A stretch of DNA of 64,000 bases from Eublepharis macularius. Taxonomy: Eukaryota; Chordata; Lepidosauria; Squamata; Eublepharidae. Below, piece by piece: positions 54,041 through 63,859 of the stretch. The position numbers and the translations under genes were made by a program. The DNA is taken from the NCBI RefSeq assembly GCF_028583425.1, contig NC_072794.1, forward strand, positions 31,617,232-31,681,231, in the 5' to 3' direction. Each line of letters begins with the position of its first letter. The first letter of the stretch is position 1. Below the pieces are notes generated by a model. It made no database searches. It was given only the letters and a program-made list of their open reading frames with translations, and was not told where the DNA came from.

Positions 54041-54176
54041 GTTCTGTCAGTGTACAGTGTGATTCCCACGGACAGTGCCAATGCAAACCTGGTGTGACGG
54101 GTAACAAATGTGACCAATGCCAACATGGATTCCACTCCTTCTCAGCAAATGGCTGCACTGCCAATGGGCAAATGTC
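54041..54176 (+). CDS. LAMC2: LAMC2 exon 3: laminin EGF-like module 2
   Basis: This 136-bp exon after TCTTCATAG encodes (G)[18 protein letters not shown], then [20 protein letters not shown] and TANGQM with two bases of Ser. The [15 protein letters not shown] block is a laminin EGF-like signature matching human gamma-2. The donor is TC|GTAAGT. If it is not spliced, the frame meets TAA at once, which fixes the donor. Antisense open frames are shadows. Confidence 0.95.
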
Positions 54177-54517
54177 GTAAGTACTGTTATATTGGTGGAA
54201 TTCCTAATCACTCATCTTAGCTCTATCTTCGCGCCTGCAGATTTGATCATACTTTGCCTCAATGGGGTGAGGGGGGAATAAGCCTTAACTACCTAAAAAG
54301 CAGATCACGTAGTAGAAAGATATCTGGTTTTATACAGGCCTGGAGGTTTGTTTGTCCCCCCCTGTGGGAGAGAATTCAGTCTTTCAACTCCCTACACAGG
54401 CTGCCACCACTGGTAAACTTTAGAAGAGAGTGGAATTTTCTGCTGTTTATTGCAGATGTGAGGAGGTTACATGTCTGAATACTCCCATTTAGAAGAAAAA
54501 CTCGCCATACACAATCT

Positions 54518-54700
54518 AGACCCAGGTCTGAATCCCCACTCTGCTGTGGAAACTTGCTGGGGGACTTGGAGCCAGCCGCAGGCTCTTGGCCTAACGTCAA
54601 AGTTGCTGTGAGGATAAAATGGAGGAGAGAAGAATGGTGTTAGCTGCTTTGGGTCCCCACTGTGGGCAAAAGCAGGATATAAATGAAGCAAATTAATGAA
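54518..54700 (+). mobile_element. Sauria-type SINE, 5' truncated
   Basis: CTAGACCCAGGTCTGAATCC, CACTCTGCTGTGGAAACTTG, GTTGCTGTGAGGATAAAATG, GCTGCTTTGGGTCCCCACTG and AGCAGGATATAAATGAAGCA follow the body and tail order of the family. The A-box part is missing. Confidence 0.7.
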
Positions 54701-55120
54701 CAAAACAGTTTTCTTTGTGCAGAATTTGTTTTAGGGGGGAGAGTATTTCAGTATTTAACCCCCTCCAATCTATAGGATTAAGGATTAGTTTGATAAGTGA
54801 TCTGTTGATTGTGTAGTGTGGCGTTGAGCGTAGTGGGTGTTGCTTGGGAAAAAAGATTATTTCTACTTTTCCCTCCTAGGTGTGAATCCTGGTCACTTTG
54901 GGGGTAAGGGAAGTGCTTCCATTCTTTCCTCCCATGAAGAGCTTTTGCTCTTGCTTTTGCTAGCTGGGATTAAAATTAGGTAGGCGTCCCCCACAATGAC
55001 CTCTGCGCAGAACTAGCATCTTGAATAGAAGTATCTTCTGTCAAGTGGGTGAGGAATGGCTGTGCATCCCATTTCCTGTGTTCTGTGCATTACTGGTATA
55101 TAACCAGGCTGGCTCACGGG

Positions 55121-55535
55121 TAGGGTTGCCAGGTATCCCTCACCTCCCATCAGGTAGGTGGAGTCCCTGGCACTGACCTTGTGCACTGCATGAGGTCCTA
55201 TTTGCATGCACACATCCTGGAGCCAGTGTGATGACATCACTTCCAGAAGTGACGTCACCACGTCGGCTGTGTGAGCGCTCCCACGCTCCGCACAGAGTCG
55301 ATTCAGCCCATTTGGCCCCAAACGAAGCATGGGAACGCTCCCACAGCCAGTGCGACGATGTCACTTCCGGAAGTGACGTTGCTGCGCCAGTTGGGAGCAC
55401 ATGCTCCTGAGGTGCCTGCCAGTGGCGGGCAACCTCTGGGAGCTTGCACCCTCCCGCTGATTGCTGGGTGATCGGTGGACGAGAGGACAAATCCCTGGGA
55501 GTTTGCCTGCTACCAGCGGGCACCTGGGAATTCTA
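55121..55535 (+). mobile_element. TAGGG element with ETS/CRE-like palindromes, 3' end diverged
   Basis: Starts TAGGGTTGCCAGGTATCCCT after CTCACGGG. It holds two modules: ATGACATCACTTCCAGAAGT-GACGTCA (55231-55257) and GATGTCACTTCCGGAAGTGA-CGTT (55357-55380). The end near 55535 (CACCTGGGAATTCTA) is a degraded form of the family end, and the duplication is not visible. A closely similar subfamily member is at 60892. Confidence 0.7.
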
Positions 55536-55621
55536 TGGAGTCACTGGATCTAGCTACGCTGTGTCGAAATACTTACACATTTTGTTCTATGAGCATGGAG
55601 TTTATATTGTATTTTTCTCAG

Positions 55622-55720
55622 GATCTCCCAGTGTGAATGTGATCCAGCTGGCAGCACAGGTCAATGTATTTCAGGACGCTGTGTCTGCAAAGAGGGTGTT
55701 GCAGGAGACCATTGTGACCG
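55622..55720 (+). CDS. LAMC2: LAMC2 exon 4: laminin EGF-like module 3, first part
   Basis: A 99-bp exon after TTTTTCTCAG. With the two bases from exon 3 it encodes [20 protein letters not shown], then [13 protein letters not shown] and two bases of Arg. The cysteine pattern CxCDPAG...GxCxxGRCVCK is that of human gamma-2 module 3. The donor is CCG|GTATGT, phase 2, completed by C of exon 5. It is short, so the open frame containing it is mostly intron. Confidence 0.95.
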
Positions 55721-56100
55721 GTATGTATGGAAAACCTTTATAGCTATCAACAGAGTACAATCCTTACAAGTTATTGTTTTGGGCAGATAATTCATTGTCA
55801 GGGAGTCCAGCTGGTGGATCACAGTGTTCTTTCAATCAGCATATGAATCCACCAACATGTAACATTTTCTCTGATTTGTTAATAAACAGGGCTATGTTGA
55901 TTACCGTGCTTGCATAATAAACTCTTACGAGTTCATCATGTAAGCATGGAATCTAATAACTAGTACAGAATTGCTGACTGAGAACTTCAGTTTCCTTTGA
56001 GGAAGAAGCATAATTATTGGAAGGGGTTATCTGATTAGGTCCAGCAGAACTTCTTGTAGCCAATGAGATAGTTTTGAATCCTTACACTGCTTCAAAACGA

Positions 56101-56552
56101 AGAGTCACTCTGCACGTTACTTCTTTTACGTATTCTTCATGGAGCCAACCTGTGCTCCCCGCAGCCACACATCAGCTCAGGAGATTGGCTTCTATAAAAA
56201 ACGGAGAGTGCAAATGGGCTCTGAAAGCTGCCACTGGGGGAGGGAAAGCTCCTACCTTTCTCCCAATTCCGCGCCCCCCCCCCCCGAGGTGGGAGAGTTT
56301 CCCCCTTTCTGCTGCCGCACGTACACAATACCTCCAATGGGGGAAATATCTCCCCTCTGCACTGTTTTTGCACAGGGAAAAAGGCTTGGGAGAAAGGCAG
56401 GAGGAGCTCTTCTTCCCCAGCAGCACCTTTCTGAGCCCATTTGCACTGCCCTTTTTTAAAAGAAGCCAATCCCCAAGCTGACGTCTGTCTGTGCAGAGCA
56501 CGGGTTGGCTCTGTGGAGAACTCATAAAAGAAGTAACATGCAGAGTGACCCT
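56101..56552. mobile_element. Inverted-repeat MITE (452 bp)
   Basis: Outer ends AGAGTCACTCTGCACGTTAC and AAGTAACATGCAGAGTGACCCT are inverted. Further inward GAGCCAACCTGTGCTC pairs with GAGCACGGGTTGGCTC, and GCAAATGGGCTC pairs with GAGCCCATTTGC. The centre has a C13 run near 56274. No flanking duplication was found. It contains misleading open frames on both strands. Confidence 0.75.
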
Positions 56553-57873
56553 AACTTAACCTACTTTATGGTTCCTTGTCTCTATCCTTCTGCACCTCCT
56601 TCCAGTCTCTCTGCCATTCTTATTCTCCTTTCCGTTCAGCTCTTGCCTTTTGTTTCCCCGGTGATTAAATGGGACTTTAAAAAAAAACTTCTATTTTAAT
56701 CTTGATCACAAAACACCAACCATCATGGAATCTGACAGAGGACAAAACAATGACACAATGAAAGAGGACAAAAAGATTAAAAAGCTTAGCAAATCCTTTG
56801 AAAAAATCCCCATCATGCAAGAAAATAAATTATTCAAAGCATCTAATGATCCCTGGATACAGATTATGGATTTCATTGGGTTTGGAGGACGTCAGACCTC
56901 TAACTTTCAGTAAATTATACATGATCTCAGTAGTATCTAGCAGTTGCTGTAATGTGGGCTCCATGGAGATGGGCGTCTAGAGTGCTTGACTGCTGTTTCT
57001 AACCCTAAAGGCACTGTGGCGGCTCTGTGCTTATGCTTGCTCTTTTCAAAATAAGAGTGAAAGACATGCTATGTCTAATGGTCAATAGAGTGGCTTGGCA
57101 ATGATATATAAATTACAAAGAGGGACTGGGTTTCTTTTTTTAAAGGACTGCGCTGCACACATTAGATGATTTATGCACACATCTAAACATTTTGACAAAC
57201 ATGCATTTGTAAGCAGGTGTATCATAAAGGTATGCTTCTCAGGGCACTACTACACATACTCAGAAATGTGGCACTGCCACTGAAGAAGGCAGAGCCTTGG
57301 TGAGTTGCTGCCTTCCCTTCGGTAAATGGCAATATAGGTAGGTAGGTAGGTAAATGTTATTGTATATGGCCATTGGCCTTTACAAGACAGAACATATATA
57401 GCACATTTACAACCATAAAAATGTAAAAATTCCAAGATAACAGACAACATTAAAATTATTCAAATCACAAGCAAGACCTAAATGTAGGTATAGAGTGCTA
57501 GTGTTAGCAAGAATATTCTCAAGACTGTTGGTGGCAGCAGGTACCCGGTTTGTTTTTGGCACCTCTTGGGGTGAGGAGGAAGGGCAGCATCACCAAGTGG
57601 AGGCTTGGGTTGGTTGCAGGATTTTTCTAACTTCTGAGAGCACAGCTGGAACAGGGAAGGGGTTGTCAGCCCATTCCTTAACACTGCCCGTTTACACACG
57701 TCTTACATCATTGGCTGGTGGAATCAGGGAAACGCTCAATAAAATGCTTTAGGAATTAAGTGAACAACACATTATGGAAAGGGGCAAGGGAACTCAACAC
57801 AGGGTTGCTGTTTCAGGTGGCAGCCCTGTGTTTCTGATGAAATGCAATGCAGTTCTGAACTTAGACAGACAGA

Positions 57874-58054
57874 GGGCAAATCCACACGCCCTTGGAGCGT
57901 CCCGGCGTTGCACTAAATGTTCGCTAAACACCCAGAAGTATAGCATCTTTCTAGCTCAGTTTCAGAAATCGTGCTAGAAAGACGCTATACTTCTGGGTGT
58001 TTAGCGAACATTTAGCGCAACGCCGGGACACTCCAAGGGCGTGTGGATTTGCCC
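57874..58054. repeat. Near-perfect 181-bp palindrome
   Basis: Arms of about 81 bp start GGGCAAATCCACACGCCCTT and end AAGGGCGTGTGGATTTGCCC, with matching interior such as CACCCAGAAGTATAG and CTATACTTCTGGGTG. The loop is only about 17 bp. Very few mismatches separate the arms, so it is young or selected. No target duplication is seen. It is probably a MITE. Confidence 0.93.
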
Positions 58055-59021
58055 AGGGTTTGCTGCCGTTGCCACTTGGACGTTCACTTAGTGGCAAGCC
58101 TGGATCTGCTGCCATATGGTGTATGAAATGGCCTTTAGTCCCATTTTTTGCCAGGCCAATCTAATGCAATATCCTAAATCATTCTTGAAAATTCTTGCCC
58201 AACTTTTTTTTAAAAAGCCCTTTAAGAAGGATGCTTCTGGGTCCTCCCTCGGCATACAATTTCATTGTGAAGTCTACGTGCTGCAGTTTGGAAGAACGAG
58301 AGTAGGCCAGGCACATCTGCCTGCCAAACACTTGTGTCAATAACACTGTTCCCCACCCCAGGCTGTGCTGTTTGTCAGAGATAGACCCACCATGGCAAGC
58401 ATTCAGGAGAGAGCTTGTTCTAATTACAGCTTATTGGGAGCTGTGCCATGTCAGGGCAGGTGAAGCCGCATGGCAAGATCCACCCCAGACCTATACATTT
58501 TATTTTCAAGGTACATTCTGTACATTTAAAGCCCGGTACCACACCCTTCCCTGGGACATGGAAAGGTGGAGGGCTCAATGGGAGCCTGTCCCTTCTTTGG
58601 AGATTTGCTCACCGCAACCATGTGGCTTGTACGCATCATCCAATTCCATCAGATCTGTACAATTCTCTGACACATTTATTGCCTGGCATTGACTCCAAAG
58701 TTGTCTGCATTTGCATGGGGTGGTGGTGGTGGTGCTGCTGCTGCTGTGGAGAATAGTATATAACTTTGACAGCATGTTTTGAGCAAACTCTTGAATCCTA
58801 AGTCTTTTTTAAAAAAATTATTATTATTAAAGAAAGGTATAAGAAGAAAAGAAGTAGAGTTAGGTAAAGCTTCCCTGTTTCCATTCAGAAAAGGCTCTCC
58901 GATGAAGTAGGCTAAGAAAATGAATTCCCCTTCACCCCAGACTATGCATTGCAGTGTGTGAAGATGTTTTATGCACATGCATTGAATTCAGTTTAAACCT
59001 ATTTTTAGTCTTTGATACAAA

Positions 59022-59459
59022 CAGGAGTCATTTCGTAGAAAAAGAGCTGGAGGAACTTATTAGCATAACTCATTAGCATAACTCATCAGCATATGCCACA
59101 CCTCTTGCCATCACCGGAAGTGTGTCATTAGTATAACTGATTTGCATATGCTACGCCCCCTGACATCACCTATTCTGACTGTTTTGGACCCAATTCTGGC
59201 CATTCAGGGCTGAAATTGGGCCCAAAATGGCAAAAAGGGGCTGAAAAGGGGCCCAAAATGGTCAGGACTGGGCTGCTGATGAGTGGGAGAGTGATCCACC
59301 ACCCATCAGAGGCCCAATCCAGGCCGTTTTGGCCCCAATCCAGGCCGAAACGGGCCCAAAATGGCCGAGAGTCAGGTGGGTGGGGCCACCTGACATGTGA
59401 CCTGTTTGGGGAACTGCCGGAACTGCATTACTGTGCGTTCCCCCTCGAAATGAGCCCTG
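59022..59459 (-). mobile_element. Non-autonomous hAT element, family 2, inverted copy (438 bp)
   Basis: Ends CAGGAGTCATTTCG and CGAAATGAGCCCTG. A perfect 8-bp duplication GATACAAA flanks it (59014-59021 and 59460-59467). The sequence is the reverse of 23672-24104 throughout, including CACCACCCATCAGAGGCCCA and the GGCCCAAAATGG blocks. Confidence 0.93.
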
Positions 59460-59890
59460 GATACAAAGCTTAACTCTAGAGAATTAAAGACTCCTAAACA
59501 GTATATTGATAAGACTCCATGAAATAGTGGGCAAGTCCATGGATGTTCCAGGCCCTTGACTGTAGGGGGGTTAGTGGTGGTAACTAGGACATGTTTGATC
59601 AAACCCTAGGAAACCTCCCAATCCCAAAGACTTGCTTATTTTCTCTTATTTTTTCTTCCTGTGTTTTTGTTTTCGTGACCTTCTCTGCTTATGGCAAGGA
59701 AGGAAAAAGCATTCTTCCTAGAAGCCTCAGTGTTAGATGCTATTATATCATGTAGATGTTTTTGACTTGGAGGCTTCTGGGAGGAATGTGTTTCGCCTCG
59801 ACAGAAGCAGAAAAGGTTGTGCAATACAGAACACGCAGAAGAACACAGAAGAACAATCATGTGTTGTCTTGCTTTCTTTCTTTCTCGCAG

Positions 59891-60027
59891 CTGCAAGCAG
59901 GGCTATTATAATCTGGATTCAGGAAATCCAGAGGGCTGTTCTCGGTGCTTCTGTTATGGGCACTCAGCTACATGTTCCAGCGCAGAAAATTACAGCATCC
60001 ATAAAATCACCTCTTCCTTTCAGCAAG
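59891..60027 (+). CDS. LAMC2: LAMC2 exon 5: end of EGF-like module 3, into laminin IV domain
   Basis: This 137-bp exon after TTTCTCGCAG encodes (R)[19 protein letters not shown], then [20 protein letters not shown] and TSSFQQ, with one base left before GTAAAA (phase 1). The [20 protein letters not shown] block is the known transition from the third to the split fourth EGF-like module of gamma-2. KITSSFQQ is the first strand of the laminin IV (L4) domain. NYS is a potential N-glycosylation sequon. Confidence 0.95.
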
Positions 60028-60388
60028 GTAAAAACTTCACAGTGATTTGGTTTTTCTTTTTTTGGTATGGGTCACCTAGGGACTAACAGCAAGTCCTATA
60101 CAAATGTATCTTTCTTTATTATTATTACAGCACTTAGCCAGTACGTTAACCATAAAATTTAAGTGCACATTTTACAACCATTTGAAACATGAAGCATATA
60201 AGTATATACAATTTTAAAACATAATTTCCTAATATCTATCAAAATTTGTAAAAACCAGGATGTATATCAATGTATATCAAAGTCCTGATTTTTAAAAAAT
60301 AAAAATAAAGAGCAGCTCCGTGAAAGAAATTCAGAGCAGAGAAGCTTAACCCATTCGCCATTTTTCTACTCCAAATCTGCCTCTCTCC

Positions 60389-60768
60389 TAGGGATTCTAT
60401 TCCCCTAGTAGGGGCAGTGGATCCCCTGCTCCCAGCCTCCATCCCCTGCCATTTCTCACATCGCTGGTGTGTGTGGGGGGGGGAGGAAGGTATGGGAATG
60501 GCTCAGGATTCCCCCCAGAGTGCACTCAGGTGCATTCCGGAATGCTTCTGCGTCATACCAGGAACGACATCATTGCCAGCATGATACGGAAGCATGGGGT
60601 TGCGCCAGGGGCTAACTGAGTAAAAAATCAGCCCCCAACCCTAGATGACTTCATTCCCACCTTGACACAGAAGTGCTCTGGGTCACACACATGGTAAGCA
60701 CTCCCACTGGTTGCCCCCCAAGACCCCCCTATCCCCCAGTCAGAAATCCGTCAGACCTGGCAACACTA
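60389..60768 (-). mobile_element. TAGGG element, inverted copy
   Basis: Starts TAGGGATTCTATTCCCCTAG and ends CAGACCTGGCAACACTA. Its left end matches the reversed right end of 46191-46632 (CCTGCTCCCAGCCTC shared). The flanking 8 bp do not match. Confidence 0.65.
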
Positions 60769-60891
60769 ACCCCCGGCCTTTTGTCAGCCTGTAAGGTTTC
60801 AAATGTCTCTTTCCTGTTTATGTGGGAGGGAGGGAGAGAAATAGTTGAAGCAGAGAAATGGCCGGTGGGGAAAGGATTAAATAGGGTTGCT

Positions 60892-61262
60892 AGGTCTCTC
60901 TGGCAACCAGCAAGGAAGGGGCTGGAACTTACCAGTGCTTCTTTCTTCACACACATTCCCAGACTGTGCTTGATGATGTCATTTCCAGAAGTGACATCAT
61001 CATGCTGGCTGAGGGAACGTGCCCACACTTTGCACAGGACTGATCCTTTAAGAATAGGCCTGTTTGAGGCAGAAATTGCCCACACGAAGCTCAGAAGCTT
61101 TCCGTCAGCAAGTGAATGACATCATTTTAGAAGTGACATCGTCACTCTGGCTGGGAATGTGCATGCCTCCAGTTTGCACAGGTTGCCTGCCAGTGGTGGG
61201 CAATCACTGGGGGCCTTGCTGCTTCCCACTGATCGCTGGGGCAAACCGCAGGGAGTTTGCTT
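60892..61262 (+). mobile_element. TAGGG element, 3' truncated
   Basis: Starts TAGGGTTGCTAGGTCTCTCT. It has two modules around GATGATGTCATTTCCAGAAG-TGACATCATC (60972-61001) and GACATCATTTTAGAAGTGAC, then GCCTGCCAGTGGTGGGCAAT and GGGAGTTTGCTT as in 55121-55535. The expected inverted end is missing. Confidence 0.65.
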
Positions 61263-62234
61263 AATGAAGCAAGCCTAATTAAGCATTTCCCACACTACCT
61301 TGTCTGCTCTAAATTCCTTCTCCAAAACATGGTTTATTTTAAAAGGCAAATACCTTCAGGCCTCTGTTACACACATTTGGGTGTAGGTTACCCTGTAGGC
61401 TAAGTAAAAATGTATTAGAAATCTAGAACCTGTCGATTAGTGTGGTGTTTCAGAAGGAGCTTCCTGGGCCATTCTGGAGGACTTCCTGCTCCAGTGAGAT
61501 GGAGGAAAGCCAGGATTGACTTCGGGGGAGAAGGAAGTGGGCATCATGCCAGGAAGCATCAGATTCCCAGGTCCCACACTGGAGAGCACTGGCTTGCTCC
61601 GCAGAGATACACCCCTCTCTTCTTTTGTGAAGTATCATGGCTTGAATCCTAAAAGCTCAGACTTTTTCTTAACCCTATAACCTCAATCAGTTAGAACAAC
61701 TCTTATAATAATGCCCCCTTATAAAAAGCTTCCCAGGTCAGAACTGAGGGCAACCAAGGAATATTGCTGCTAGCTTAGGCATCTTCATTTTGACCACTTA
61801 GTCCATCCTCAGCCTGAGTGGAGCTGGCTTTGATTACTCTTTAGGGCTTGCCCAGACACAACTTTGTAAATTTGGTGTGGGTGAGAGTGAGCCTTCCATA
61901 GGCTCATGCCTTGCTTTCCCTGGTAGAATCTACTGCCTAATCCACACACACACGCTGGGTTTACATGTTCCTGTGATCTCTCTGGACTTGTGACCTCTTC
62001 CTCTCTTTGGATCTGGTGATGGACTTAGCTACCAAATATAGCCACCTTTTTTGCCCCCAATCCCCCTTCTTACCCATTTCCTTGCCTTACTGCAGCCCCT
62101 GTTCCGCAGGGTTTTTGTCCATAAAGGTTCATGATATGATCCTCAGTGTAGCCTGACAACCTCAGATGGAATCTCAATATTCTGCTGAGCAGGAAAAGAG
62201 GCCTCAAAATGCCCACGATCTGGGTTTCTCACAT

Positions 62235-62380
62235 GGGCCGTTTCCACACGGCTTACCTTATTCTGCAAAATAGCGAAATCTTGTGCGAAATCTCGTGAGA
62301 AGACGCCGTTATCGCGCAAGAAGACACAATAACAGCGTCTTCTCGCGAGATTTCGTGCGAGATTGTTCTGACAGAGTATG
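62235..62380. repeat. CpG-rich inverted repeat (MITE-like)
   Basis: GCGAAATCTCGTGAGAAGAC pairs with GTCTTCTCGCGAGATTTCGTG further right, around a short loop. The left end GGGCCGTTTCCACACGGCTT lacks its partner. The start resembles the palindrome at 57874 in having GGGC...CCACACG. Confidence 0.7.
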
Positions 62381-62974
62381 TTCTAACTAGGCCAATGGAA
62401 GAGTCACAGTGACCTTGTTTGCAAAGCCCCTCTGTGTACCATGCTGCCATTCAAGCCAGAATTCAGTTGCATTTTCATTCCTCCCGCATATTTTGCATAA
62501 CATACCATCCTGTTGTTTACATGATTTTTACTTGAAGTGCTCTTCAAGGTTCAGCTATGCTTTTGAGGTTTCCTGTGATTTTTCAGACCCACCCACATGG
62601 AGTGCTTGAGGGAGTGTTGATGGCTGCGATTTGTTTAAAGCAAAACAGCAGAGCGCAGTAATGGCTTTATACTGATTTGTACCGGCTGAGGAGGAGTCTG
62701 TTTGCATTTGTTAATAATAACCAGGATTGGGGATTTTAAAATCATTTGCACTTTCTCTGAAGTTACCTCTGAAGGTCTCACCAGAAGTAATATCAGCAGC
62801 CATATTTCTTTATGCATGGTTCTTGTCCTGTCCACATACAAAGTGAGTGTGGGTGGGTGGGTCAGATTTTTGTATCAAAAATGGGATGTGTGTGAAGGGC
62901 CATGTTGGTGGATCCCTAGCCTCCCTTTGGTCACTTAAAAATGTATTCTTAAACAGACTTAGAGCCTTCTAAGC

Positions 62975-63127
62975 TAGGTTTGCCAACTCTGTGTTTGGGA
63001 GGATGGGATTTTGTCAGAGTCCACCCTCCAAAGCATCCATCTTCTCCAGGGAACTGATTTCTGTAGTCTGGAGATCAGTTGTAATTCAGGGATCTCTCCA
63101 GGAACCACATGAAGATTGACAGCCCTT
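62975..63127 (-). mobile_element. Short TAGGG-type element with target duplication
   Basis: Starts TAGGTTTGCCAACTCTGTG and ends GATTGACAGCCCTT. The flanks TTCTAAGC (62967-62974) and TTCTAAGG (63128-63135) match 7 of 8. The interior has CCAGGGAACTGATTTCTGTA and GGAGATCAGTTGTAATTCAG as in the other family members. Confidence 0.75.
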
Positions 63128-63356
63128 TTCTAAGGCCTCTGATTCCAATAAACTTGCAGGAGTGTAACTCTGCTTAAGACTGCACTGATATAAGCACTTT
63201 GCATCTAGAATGGCTCGTTTCTGAATCAGAGACCGGCTTGGGGGAAGGTACCTGAAATGACAGAATGCAGGAAGGTAAACCAGGGAGTTCAACTTCTGGC
63301 TTTTGCACACTCATGGAATAATGAAAATTAGATCCACACCACTCTTCAATTTATAG

Positions 63357-63358
63357 AC

Positions 63359-63416
<58 letters not shown>

Positions 63417-63511
63417 TTGGTTGGTTGGTTGGTTGGTTTGTTTGTTTGTTTGTTTGTTTGTTTGTTTGTTTGTTTGTTTGTTTGTTTGTTTGTTTGTTTG
63501 TTTGTTTGTTT
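63357..63511 (+). repeat. Graded tetranucleotide array GGCT, GGTT, TTTG
   Basis: About 15 units of CTGG/GGCT run into about five GGTT units and then about 18 TTTG units without a break. Each step is a single base change (C to T, then G to T). Confidence 0.96.
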
Positions 63512-63689
63512 AGGGAATTATATGCTGCCTCCCCAGCAAACAGCTCGAGGTGTTTACGGGATAAAATAAATTAATATTTATAGTTTAGGAACATTACCTT
63601 GTGTTGAACAGTGTTAAAGAATCAGTAATCTGATGACTTTCTAAAGACTGCATGACTCTAATTTGTTCTAGAAAAAAGCTTGGAGTAGA

Positions 63690-63830
63690 ATTTGTGACTC
63701 CAGTTTGGGAAAATCCTGGAGATCTGGGGATGGGGCAAGGTTTGGGGCGCAGAGGGACATCCACAGTCTATAATGCTATAGAGTCAATCCTCCATGGGAA
63801 CTGATCGCTATAGTCTGAAGATGAGTTGTT
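63690..63830 (-). mobile_element. TAGGG-type element fragment
   Basis: CCAGTTTGGGAAAATCCTGG, AGATCTGGGGATGGGGCAAG, GCTATAGAGTCAATCCTCCA and GGGAACTGATCGCTATAGTC follow the reverse order of the family at 41044 and 50193. Both ends are missing. Confidence 0.5.
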
Positions 63831-63859
63831 GTTGCTGCTGCTGCTGCTGCTGTTATTAG

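Larger units (their letters stand above)
54177..55621 (+). other. LAMC2: LAMC2 intron 3 (1.4 kb)
   Basis: Contains a 5'-truncated SINE (54518-54700) and a TAGGG element (55121-about 55535) ending just before exon 4. Nothing else is recognised. Confidence 0.8.
55721..59890 (+). other. LAMC2: LAMC2 intron 4 (4.2 kb)
   Basis: Holds a 452-bp inverted-repeat element (56101-56552), a large palindrome (57874-58054), GGT/GCT trinucleotide tracts near 58717-58746, and an inverted hAT family 2 copy (59022-59459). Stretches 56560-57870 and 58060-59010 contain no gene I can support. Confidence 0.8.

Noticed and set aside
56074-56525. Several ORFs over 100 codons on both strands
   Set aside because: They lie entirely inside the inverted-repeat element 56101-56552. 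Frames on both strands mirror each other.
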